A stretch of 64,000 nucleotides of DNA, from positions 76,495,080 to 76,559,079 of the forward strand of contig CM035416.1 of assembly GCA_020310875.1 (NCBI GenBank), written 5' to 3'. The notes beneath the pieces were generated by a model. It saw only the letters and a program-made list of their open reading frames with translations. It ran no database searches and was not told where the DNA came from. A program made the translations under genes and the position numbers. The stretch comes from Ceratopteris richardii (lineage: Eukaryota; Streptophyta; Polypodiopsida; Polypodiales; Pteridaceae). Positions 1 to 8,871 of the stretch are shown piece after piece. The first letter of the stretch is position 1, and every line of letters starts with the position of its first letter.

Positions 1-248
1 AGCTTTGCAGCACTCCATTGTAAAGTGAAAATCAGAATGGATGGCATGGCTTTAAAATAGAGAACAAAAAAATGTATAGTAACTTACACTTTGCAATTCC
101 CATGTTGTGATTTAAGAGAATTGAGGAAAAGAGCTTGATATGCATTGAAGTTCACAATAATCAAACTCCAATGGCCCCTGTCAATGAGTTGCATGTAAAT
201 ATACTTTCTTAAATGAAACAAGTATCTTTCCAAAATGAAGATGAATAC

Positions 249-1337
249 CTACTTTTCAATATATGGGTAGATAACACATTCTACCTCTTCTGTAAAATCC
301 TGTAGAAAGCACTTGGCATCTCCATGTTTATGCGAAAAACATTGTGTCACTAGAGGATCTAAAATAAATACTTTTCTTTGAACCGCTTCCTCACATTGTT
401 GAAGAAGAACCCTACAAATCAAGAAATAAAAATGCAGTTAAGGAACTAGAAAATTAAGCAAAACAAAAGTATTTTAAGGCCTCTAGATATACCTGAGTGA
501 AATGTTGACCACACTATCTGATATTTCAACATGAAGCTCCCTCAACATTTTGTTGTCTTCAGGTCTAATGTCAAGAAACCAATCTTTTTGCCATGGCATT
601 GCAACATTAACTATTATCTGCCCATCTCCTTTCTTTAGGAGCTCTTTATTTGCTTTCTGTAACTTTTGAATCTGGGTTAAGATGAGACTTTCCTCGGTAA
701 ATAATCCTTTCTTTTTCCTCTCCTCCTCACTATTTGCTGCAGTTCTAGTTTCATGATCATGAGTGACCTGAGGGTTGATCTCTTCAATGACAACTATTGT
801 TTTGGGTGCTCGAGCTGGAGGTATATTTAAAATATCGAAGAATTTTTTATCATGGTGATCAATAGGAACCAGAGCTTTATCAAATTTATATCTTATTCTT
901 GAAACAATAACATAATCCTTCGCCATTAGTGTTACCCTATGAGAATGAGCAGCACATAAATAGGCATCATTCATAAAATTAATAGCAAAGTCCTCTACAG
1001 CTTCTTGCAGGCATAGCAATGCTTGAGTTTGCCACCTCACATTGACAAAGGATGAGGTCTTCATCAAAGAATAGAGGTTGGCTGAGATCTGCTTGACAAC
1101 TCTCATAAATGGAAGTCTAGGGATCAACAATCCCACAGACTTTTGAGATCTTCTAATTTCCCTCAAGGACTTTACATGGTACTTGACCCTTTTTTTTGAA
1201 GGCTTGTTTGGCACATTGGCTTGAACCTTCTGGGGATTTTGCTCCTAGATATTTTCCCCCTGGGCATTTTGTTCCTTGGCATTTTGGTCCTAACCCTCAG
1301 GGTACAACTTCCTTGCTGTCCTTTTGGTCCTAGCCAT
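249..1337 (-). pseudogene. Divergent histone H3 / CENH3-like gene with a long C-terminal extension, two exons
   Basis: Seen: exon 1 runs 1337-493 and exon 2 411-249, joined by a GT-AG intron (donor CAG|GTATAT, acceptor TTTGTAG|GG) in compatible phase, ending at TAG 251-249. The ATG at 1337 starts MARTKRTARK, the H3 N-terminal signature. A Q/N-rich tail follows with in-frame TAG at 1292-1290 and 1247-1245. The histone fold (about 1170-880) shows LREIRRSQKS, LLIPRLPF, RWQTQALLCLQEAVED, LCAAHSHRVTLMAKD and SRIRY. Known: a Trp after loop 1, QEAxED and a lengthened loop 1 are usual in plant centromeric H3; loop 1 here is about 8 residues longer than in canonical H3. Odd: H3 normally ends just after this fold, but here about 180 residues follow, with a likely coiled coil (EEERKKKG to ELLKKG) and no domain I recognise. 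No ATG lies between the stops and the fold, so without readthrough or another start the gene is broken. Both TAGs fit CAG changed to TAG. A decayed retrocopy is the alternative, but the intron argues against it. Confidence 0.7.
412..492 (-). other. Predicted 81-bp intron of the H3-like gene
   Basis: The minus strand reads CTCAG|GTATAT at 493/492 and a T-rich tract ending TTGATTTGTAG|GG at 412/411. Splicing completes an AGG codon from two exon-1 bases and one exon-2 base, then gives 53 further open codons (VLLQQCEEAVQRKVF...) to the stop. Unspliced, the frame ends three codons after the donor. The length suits a plant intron. Confidence 0.6.
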
Positions 1338-1395
1338 ACTTTGCACAAAATCACAGTCTTTAGGCAAGGAATTAGGAAAAATGGAAACTTACTCT

Positions 1396-1910
1396 CAAAA
1401 AGCTATGATCAGTGACTCTTTCCACTGTCAAAAAATTATGATCAATGACTCTTTCCACTTTCAAAACTTACTCTCAAAAAGCTATGATCAATGACTCTTT
1501 CCACTATCAGAGACATGACCGATGCAAGCGATAGGAGTCATCTGGAAATGCTAGGATGTCCCTGATCGCTTGCATCGGTCGTCCTTGAATTCATCATCAA
1601 ATATCAATCAAATATATCTTACAATTCAAAATACTCAATTATCACTAAGAAAAACATAATTTGAAAGCTATGATCAATGACTCTTTCCACTGTAAGAGAC
1701 ACAGCCGATCCAAGCGATTAGAGTCATCCGTAAATGCCCGGATGTCCCTAATCGCTTGCATCGGTTGTCCCTGAATTCATCATCATAGTTAAAATAAAGG
1801 TAACAATGCGTAATACTCAAGCATCACTAAGGAAACCAAAATTTGCAAGCTATGATCAAGGACTCGATGCCATTTAAGAAACATGACCGATCCAAGCGAT
1901 TAGGGTTCCA
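1396..1910. repeat. Tandem array A: about 185-bp units, each with a long hairpin
   Basis: Units begin with AGCTATGATCAATGACTCTT near 1476, 1663 and 1847; the last is cut short, and partial copies of the same lead lie near 1399 and 1432. Each full unit has the lead, then an inverted repeat, then a tail containing GAATTCATCATC and an ACTCAA..ATCACTAAG stretch. Hairpin 1 has perfect 16-bp arms, GACCGATGCAAGCGAT at 1517-1532 against its complement at 1565-1580. Hairpin 2 has arms at 1704-1720 and 1749-1765. Unit 3 keeps only a left arm (1885-1905). The array lies between the start of the minus-strand H3-like gene and the TATA box of the plus-strand gene. Confidence 0.8.
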
Positions 1911-2254
1911 TATCACCTAACGTAGAGAGCGCTCTCTATAGAAATTGTGAAGAAGCAGCTTAAAAACTTGGTGGCGATGGAACCTTGACGCTTGGCAAGT
2001 GTTGACAAAAAAAAATGAAGGAAATGAATAGGGAAGCTTAAATCGGTCCCAGAACTGAGTTGACCATTGGTGTCACGTGGCATGCCGCGATTGGTCCATG
2101 TCATATAGCTGTTGTGAATTCCAACGTCTTTTGCCACATGGCATGATTTGATTGGTCCACGTGTCTATCCATTGCATCGGCCAACGTACGCTTTGCCATG
2201 TGGCACTCTGTGATTGGTCCACATCATTCGGCCGTTACTTCTTCCCTTCTCGCC

Positions 2255-2262
2255 TATAAATA
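2255..2262 (+). promoter_or_regulatory. TATA box of the unknown plus-strand gene
   Basis: The sequence CGCCTATAAATAGC contains a consensus plant TATAAATA box. It lies about 195 bp before the ATG at 2450, so transcription would start near 2290 and the leader would carry the hairpin at 2343-2412. Upstream, at about 2075-2225, the motif TGGCA..GATTGGTCCA recurs three times in an imperfect direct repeat. Confidence 0.6.
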
Positions 2263-2342
2263 GCTACTTCCTTCACAAACTCAAATTTTGAACCTTCAGA
2301 GAATTTGTATCATTGACATGCGTATTTTTCTTTCGTCCCCGA

Positions 2343-2412
2343 CACGACCGATACAAGCGATTTTCCCCGTTTGAGCTACGTTGACTCGCTCCAGTCGCTT
2401 GCATTGGTTGTG
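2343..2412 (+). repeat. Hairpin repeat in the predicted 5' leader of the plus-strand gene
   Basis: Left arm CACGACCGATACAAGCGAT (2343-2361) pairs imperfectly with the right arm at 2394-2412, which reads GTCGCTTGCATTGGTTGTG. The arms are the same motif as in the two tandem arrays, but the flanking DNA differs. The hairpin ends 37 bp before the ATG at 2450. Confidence 0.7.
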
Positions 2413-2449
2413 CTCTCCTAATAGACATACAGGAGAAGCTGCAGCTAAG

Positions 2450-4855
2450 ATGGAGGGAATGAATGAGATCCTTAGTGTCTCTCCATTAGAGAAACTTCTT
2501 GATTTCATGGTACAAGAGGGTTTAACTGTAGATTATTTTCTTGATGCAATGACGATATTCAACCCCAAAATTGATTTTGAAAAACTCCTAGAGAAATCGA
2601 AAAGTTTTCTTAAGGATGAGTGGGAGATTTTCTTGGGGTTGATCAATGGAAGGATCCTTACTATTTCTCAGAAAAACTATGTCCATCATCACATCTTTGG
2701 GAAGGATCCAATAGATAGGGCTAAAATCAGAAGAAAATGCAAAAGGATATCCCCTTTGCCAGGGAAGCTTGATTTATGCCCAGACCATGAAAAGGACTGC
2801 TGCTTGCTCCCTTTAAACATTGCCTTCTTGATATGGCTTGATCATATCTTAGTTGAAAAGGACGAAAATGTTCATGTTGAAGACGAGCCGTTCTTAGAGC
2901 TGACACTTGAGGGAAGCTCAAAAACTATGAAAGGTATCATGGAGATTGTTGAGGAGATCAATCTCCAAGCAGAAGAAGAGCAGGTCAAAGATTTTGATGT
3001 GGCCACTTTTAAAGTAGAAACTGCAATAAGGGAGCCAACTGAAGAAGTTCAAGTGTCTGAGAAGTCCCTACTTCTCCCAAATCTACCTTTTTACTTTATC
3101 TCTGAAAAAGAGTTCATACCTCTATTTTACATTCAGGAACTTTTCAATCTAAGGGAGGACTACTGCCTTGCAGCTATAGCTGAGTCAAAAGAAGTTGCAA
3201 GGAGATTCATCAATAAGAAAGGAGAAAGAAAAGAAGAATTTTCGCGTCTTGATTTGGATTTTTCTAATGAAGAATTCAAAGATTCATCACAAGCTCTTTC
3301 AAAATGCTTTGAGAAAGCTATCTTAGAGAAGCCAAGACTTGCTGATGAAGAGTTTGATGAGCATTAGAAGAAACTTGGAATATACTCGTTTGGGCGTGGC
3401 TATTCATTCTTGGATGTTGCTGAGGACAAAGGAACAATTTGTATTGACTCAAAAGAGCTCATTGAGGAGGAAGATGAGGTCAAGGTATGCTGTTTAATAT
3501 ATTCTTATGAATTAAAGGTTTTGTCCGAGATCTCCATTTTTAGTGAGAAATTGACCACGACCGATGCAAGCGATAAAGCCCGTCGGATAATTTCCGTTGG
3601 GCCTTATCGCTTGCATCGGTCATGTTCGGACTTGAAGAGGAAGATGAGGTCAAGGTATGTAGTAAAATATATTTGCATGATTTTAAGGCAAAGGAGATGA
3701 GATGCCACAATCGGTTTTCTCCAAGGCCTCCATTTACACTGAGAAGTCGACCTATGCAAGCGATAAGGCCCATCGGATATTTTCCATTGGGCCTTATCAC
3801 TTGCATTGGTTGTGTTTGGACTTGAGGAAGATGACGTCAAGGTATACAATTAACTATATTCTCAAGAATTTTAGGTTAAGGATATGAGATGGGACCGATG
3901 CAAAATCTCTATCTTGTGTCAGATTTGTCCAAGTTCTCCATTAGAAGTGTCAAAAGTCGATCACGACCGATGCAAGCGATAAGGCCCATCGGATATTTTC
4001 CGTTGGGCCTTATCGCTTGCATCGGTCATGTTTGGACTTCAGGAAGATGACGTCAAGGTATACAGTTAACTATACCCTCAAGAATTTTAGGTTAAGGATA
4101 TGAGATGGGACCAATGCAAAATCTCTATCTTGTGTCAGATTTATCCAAGTTCTCCATTAGAAGTGTCAGAAATCGATCACGGCCGATGCAAGCGATAAGG
4201 CCCATCAGATATTTTTCGTTGGGCCTTATCGCTTGTATCAGTCGTGTCTAGGAGTTGCATGCAGCATTGATAATAGATATCTGGCTTGTAAGAATTCCCC
4301 TCATTCATCAAATATTACATGTTTCTAGGTAGTTTGCAAAGAGATATTGATGACGACCGATGCAAGCGATAACGACTATCTGAATTTCTCTAAAGACCCT
4401 AGTCATGTCTCTTGCTTTTTTTCTAATTGTTTCAAGTTACTTCTCATGACTCCTAAAGTGTGCTTGCACTTCAACTAACCTTGTTTTTCTTTTTACCACA
4501 GTTGACTTTATTGGATGAAGACAATTACCTTGGCAGGGGCAAGGGAACAAGAAAAGCCATAGAAGAGAAAGGAAAAGCAAAGGTGGATATTCATTCTATT
4601 ATCCACTATCTTCCAAACTTGAACCCAGACACTTTTTGTATGTTTCACAAGCACTATAGTGAGGAGCCAGACTTTGCATTGTTCTGCTTGAGGACTCTAT
4701 CAAAATACATTGGTTTTACTCCAATACCCTTTAATTCTTTCGGAGTTTTGCTGCTTGAAAGAGCAACTGCATTCAGAATTTTTGGATATGCCCCAGGACT
4801 CAATGCTTCAAGGGAAGGTACTTTCTTTGTTATTCAAGCTATGCAATGGTTGTAG
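2450..4855 (+). CDS. Unrecognised two-exon gene with one in-frame amber codon
   Basis: I do not recognise this protein. Exon 1 is 2450-3484, starting MEGMNEILSVSPLEKLLDFM. It is open to TAG 3365-3367 (305 codons), then continues in the same frame through KKLGIYSFGRGY and KELIEEEDEVK to the donor AAG|GTATGC. Exon 2 starts at 4502 after a pyrimidine-rich CCACAG acceptor, also in phase 0, and reads LTLLDEDNYLGRGKGTRKAI.. to TAG 4853-4855. The joined frame is 462 codons counting the amber. The ATG at 2450 is preferred because it is the first ATG with a substantial open frame after the TATA box. The product is acidic and helical in look, with a CPDHEKDCC segment near residue 109 and no signal peptide or clear membrane segment. 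After 4855 another frame stays open to 4946, so a further exon is possible. The TAG is most simply a former CAG. It is divergent from the H3-like gene and shares its hairpin repeats. Confidence 0.5.
3468..4372 (+). repeat. Tandem array B: duplicated exon/5' splice-site junction plus hairpin, inside the intron
   Basis: The last coding bases and donor, GAGGAAGATGAGGTCAAG|GTAT, recur at about 3468, 3640, 3825 and 4035 (the last two with minor changes). Each copy is followed by intron-like sequence and one hairpin. Hairpin arms: 3559-3581 with 3599-3621; 3748-3772 with 3788-3812; 3965-3988 with 4004-4027; 4178-4204 with 4220-4246; and a lone left arm at 4354-4372. The third pair is a perfect 24-bp match around a 15-bp spacer that itself holds a CGGA/TCCG mini-stem. 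All units sit in the predicted intron (3485-4501). Confidence 0.85.
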
Positions 4856-4946
4856 GGGTATCAAATTTAAAAAGCATTGTTGGATGTTCCTCAGATATAG
4901 AGGTGATTTGCCAGAGCCAAGCTCTTTAAAGAGGCTCAAGGAATGA

Positions 4947-5538
4947 CTTGATCTTTTCAAATTCTATATCTCAACAAATGTACATATACAGAAATTGCCC
5001 AATGTGATATAAGACATTGCAAAATTTTTTGGTGTAATTGATCCATGGCCTAATATTAATTGTTATTGATTCTTTGGTCAAAGTCATTCTCTGGTCAAAG
5101 TCATCTGATGGTAATAGACATATTTCTTTTCAAAGCTTAATACATCATCAAATGTACATACATGACATCTTTATTTCTCAAAGAAATACAAGACATTGCA
5201 AATATTAAAGCTCTGTTTGAAATGTAGTCTTTTTGATTTTGTGATATTGATACATGATGATTTTGTCTGGTGATAGCCATATCCTTCTCATTATATTTGG
5301 CATGAGGTCCTTTGTAATTGTCTTCTAAAGAACCAATCAAAAAGCTCTCTGAATGCATTGCTCTTTGTTACTCCTCCTCCTTTCCTTGTACACCTAAAGA
5401 AGCTTGTCCTTGCTTGATAATGAGATTTTTCCATGCCTTGAGTGTTCCACATGGCAAGTGGTTCTTTTTCTGCAAAGAATGCACCATGCACAAGAAGAAT
5501 ATGCTAGAAGAGCAGAAGAATCTCATTAGATCATTATT
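4947..5538. other. Spacer without a supported gene
   Basis: AT-rich. It contains a diverged direct repeat of AAATGTACATA plus ATACAAGACATTGCAAA (about 4974-5027 and 5146-5206) and a small GGTCAAAGTCAT duplication near 5077-5105. I see no coding region. Confidence 0.5.
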
Positions 5539-7035
5539 TCAATTAAAAATAAATAAATTGAATAAAATATCTTTGGAGCTCACCAAGTAGTATGTTATGT
5601 CTTTGGCACCCCATGCCTCTATGATGGTTTCTATAAGCTCTGTGGTCGCCTTTTTGAAATCTGTCACATAGCTTTTTGATGTTACCTGTTGCCTCATGAT
5701 CTTAAAAAGATTATCTAGTTTGACCCACACCTCCATTCTCTTTTTTGCTATTTGTGGTTTGCTTTTTACATTAGTCGTGACCTCACAAATTTTTTTCCAA
5801 TAATTCCACATGGCATTTAGTTGTTTGTCATCATGGTTGCTGAAGAATCTCCTTGCTTTTGCACCTCCCATTGGGACATCCTGTAGTACATCACCTGTAT
5901 TTTGTGAAAGCTTTGGATCTTTTCTTAGATGAACATCACCACCATGAAATCCCATTTCTGAAAGAAGACATTCACATTTTTTTATGCCTTCATCTGCAAG
6001 AGTTGTAGGCTTGATAGAATATGCATAATCCAAGTGAAGACGGACCATCTTGTCAATGATTCTTAACTCTGCATGTAGTGTACATATGTGTACATTTGTC
6101 AATGCTATTAGAAGTATGGGATCCCAAATCATTGAAGAAGATGAGTAGTTATGAAGAATAACATTTTGTCTGGAAGGAGCCTCTTCAGCCTCAGCTCTAG
6201 CAATCCATCCATTTGTGCCTGGGCTTTGCATGCAGTACAAGCAAGGGTACTTAGAAATTGCTTCCCCACTTATACCAAACATGCATTTGAGTGTCTTTAG
6301 GTCTCCACTCAAATGCCACTCAGCTTGAAAGTTCCCATAGTCTTTGACATTCAACAATTCTTCTACATGATGCCTTTGGATAACATTTGGAATGTTTGTC
6401 TGTGAGAATAACCATTTAAGTGTTTTATGGCTCTCAGATGGAACTTTAGCACAACCAACCCACCATAACTCCATTTCTGATTGTACTTTGAGAGACGGAG
6501 TATCCAATTTCCCAAGGCTATAGTCCAAAGCTTTTTTCATCAGTGCAATACTTATTCTCTCCATCTTTTGATGTTTTTTAAGCTCAGCTTCATCAAGTTT
6601 GATTACAAATTTCAATAGACCAGAACATTCATGTTCTTTTATATTATAGAACTGAACCATGTATGTTTGAAGTTTTATAACATCTATCCATATGTTGTTA
6701 AATGCATTGTAAGTGAAATGTAACTTTTGTTTTCCTACTTCGTGAGGCATGTTACCATGAATATGTTTATATTCACCAAATACTGATGTGATCTTCTTAT
6801 TCAAGCAGAGCTGAAACTTTCCTACATGATGGGGTCTAGGCAATCCAAAACTTCTAACTTTGTTAAATTTTAAAAATTCACACCAAACTTTTGAAATTGC
6901 TCTATAACCTTTCCTACTCACTCCGACACTATCACAAATCTTCTGAATTTGAGCTAGTTCTAGTAACAGATTCATTTGAGTCATGAGTTTTTGAAAAACA
7001 AAGCGTTTCAAGCATGTATTTTCATTCAGTTTCAA
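5539..7035 (-). pseudogene. DDE-transposase-like protein, catalytic region
   Basis: A continuous minus-strand frame of about 498 codons without an ATG near its 5' end, so it should be an internal or 3' exon. Motifs in order: FVIKLDEAEL (candidate first Asp), EWHLSGDLKTLKCMFG (candidate second Asp), a C-X2-C (PCLYC) just after, then ICTLHAELRIIDKMVR and a helical tail ending near DITYYL. Known: several eukaryotic DNA-transposase-like families combine an RNase-H-like fold with an inserted CxxC/H zinc site in this order. Inference: I assign it to that broad type only, cannot name a superfamily, and do not identify the final Glu. The frame upstream closes at TAA close to 7060. The N-terminal part probably lies at 8754-8035. 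Confidence 0.4.
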
Positions 7036-7044
7036 TAGTCTTAT

Positions 7045-7990
7045 TGTTGGTGCATTTTACCCAAGCCTACATGCTTGATATATTTGATATCATCCTCATT
7101 TGTAAGTCACATGAGTAGTCATGTGAACACCTCTTGTAAAAGAGTTCATTTTTATCTCTTGTAATTGAAAAAAGAAAAAGGAAAAGGATGGCTTACCTCA
7201 TGCATGATGTAAAAGCAAGTTCGTGGCTCTAACTACCAAAACCCACAACTTTTAGAGCTGAGGGAATCTCTCCTAACTTTGGGGATCACTTTTAGGTGGA
7301 GGCATTCGAATTCGAATTCAAAACTCCCTCCAAGAATAGCTATAAAAAGAGCAAGAAGGAAGAGGCGATTAGCAAGCCTTGTACGTGACCACTTCATGTC
7401 ATTTTGTAGAGATTGAAGAGCTTACTCCATAGCTCTATCATTCTACTCCCATTGTGCAAAGATTCATTGCCAATGTGGTTGTAATCATATATGAATTTAT
7501 ACATTTATCATCATTCACTTCTATGTTTTGTTCTCTGCTATACTCACTCAGAGCAGTACCTTCAGAAGGTCATATCTCGAGTTCTGCTGATCCTTTTTCA
7601 ATGATGTAACATGCGTTGGATAGCTCTTACTATCTAGTTTCTGCATATCAATTTTCAAGGTCATTGGATTTATAGTTTGGATATATCTGCATTTTACTGC
7701 TCACTGGTCTATCTCTACAGAGCCCCAAGAATGGTGGGCATGTTCCAGAAATTGATGAAACTTGTTCTCAGTGCTCAGTCCATCATTTGAAGTGTTTTAA
7801 CTTGGATTGGGAAGCTTGCTAAGTCTATTTGCCATGCCCAAAAGGAATGTTTCTAATTCCTACCAGGTTGAGAGCACTGTTCATTTTTTCCAGCAGGTGT
7901 ATGTCCAAAAATAGCAAGTTTTGGGAGCTAGTCATTTTGCAACTAGTCTGTCTTGACTTAAACTTTTGGGATACATGTTCCAAAGTACTT
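7045..7990 (+). mobile_element. Possible LTR-derived insertion splitting the transposase-like gene
   Basis: TGTTGG at 7045 begins a segment unlike its surroundings. It has a TATA-like CTATAAAAAGAGC at about 7337, an A-rich/T-rich middle and a region near 7560-7700 that resembles LTR or leader sequence. I could not find a matching second LTR, a firm right end or a target-site duplication. It lies between the two coding blocks of the transposase-like gene, so it could equally be intron. Confidence 0.25.
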
Positions 7991-8034
7991 GGCTGATATT
8001 TTGGTGGATTTAGGAAGCTCAAAGGGTCTGCTAA

Positions 8035-8754
8035 TCAACTCTGAATTCTCAGTTGGCTGGTGTGAAGCTGGTTGTAGCGGCACCTACTCATCTTTGGATT
8101 GCATCCACCATCTCTCTTCACACTTATAACATCATTTTGACTCAAAATTTCGTTACAGAAATGTATGCGCTCAAAACTGCTCGACATATTGAAACCTAGC
8201 ACATTTGTCACATGATCTCTAACAATTTTCATTCTTTTCTTTTTCTGGCCAGATTTTTTAGTCAAATCTAAAAAAGGCTTTACTCGTTTTGACCGCATTC
8301 TCAAACCTATAGGAGTTTCTTTCATTTTTTTAAAAGACTCTAACTGAGAAGATAAAATTGTACATAATTCCTTGAAATATCCTTGAAAACAGTTTTTTTG
8401 TAAACAGTTTATGTATTGTACATAATTCCTTGAAATATCCCAGAACCTTGAACAATAGCCTCGTAAACCATCCTCACCATCTCCTACAAATCTAATCAGA
8501 GCATGAAGATTATGAAAAGGGGGATACCTTCCAGTTTGTGGATCGATTGGATAAACAGATCCATCTGTCCATATGTCAATATGTTTCTTGCCTTCCTTTC
8601 GCAATCCATCCACTTCAGGAGGATGAAGAGACCTTCAGAATACTTTTCTTGTCGTCGCATACTCCTGACTAACTGCAATGTTGATATGGAACTTTTCACA
8701 ATGATTTCGATTGTTTGAAAGCTGAGCAAGAGTATTTGGGTTAACGTTCTCCAT
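8035..8754 (-). pseudogene. N-terminal part of the transposase-like gene, one in-frame TGA
   Basis: The ATG at 8754 starts MENVNPNTLAQLSNN. The frame has one TGA about 40 codons in, then stays open for 192 codons from 8613: HIDIWTDGSVYPIDPQTGRY, then a basic stretch KPFLDLTKKSGQKKKRMKIV, ending at 8035. Proteins of this transposase type often carry a 'P-x-x-x-L-S-x-x-Q-K-x-R-R' basic element ahead of the catalytic region, which the KPFLDLTKKSGQKKKRMK stretch resembles. The TGA fits CGA changed to TGA. A minus-strand TATA (CCTATATAAT, 8871-8862) lies about 110 bp upstream. How it joins the block at 7035-5539 is unresolved; a donor AGTAG|GTGCCG near 8083 would fit in phase. Confidence 0.4.
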
Positions 8755-8861
8755 GGTCTGCTATGAAAAATGACTGGCAAGTGTCTAAAATGACGTGAAA
8801 GAGAGAAACAGGCCTGGTATGAAAAGTAGAGTAAAAAAGCGCAAAACGTCATCAACACACA

Positions 8862-8871
8862 TTATATAGGT
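8862..8871 (-). promoter_or_regulatory. TATA box upstream of the transposase-like gene
   Basis: On the minus strand the sequence reads CCTATATAATG, a good TATA match about 110 bp before the ATG at 8754. No other promoter element could be recognised. Confidence 0.4.

Noticed and set aside
1215-1337. An intron hiding both amber codons in the H3-like N-tail.
   Set aside because: The only plausible donor/acceptor pair (GGTTAG to CCCCAG, 65 nt) would shift the histone fold out of frame, and the segment is neither AT-rich nor pyrimidine-rich.
1476-4372. CRISPR-like array, because a short palindromic motif recurs at intervals.
   Set aside because: The repeats are inverted pairs within long tandem units, spacers are similar to each other, the genome is eukaryotic, and no cas genes are present.
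4819-4854. A 36-bp intron that would extend the plus-strand gene beyond 4,855.
   Set aside because: Too short for a plant intron, and the phase does not join to the open frame that follows.
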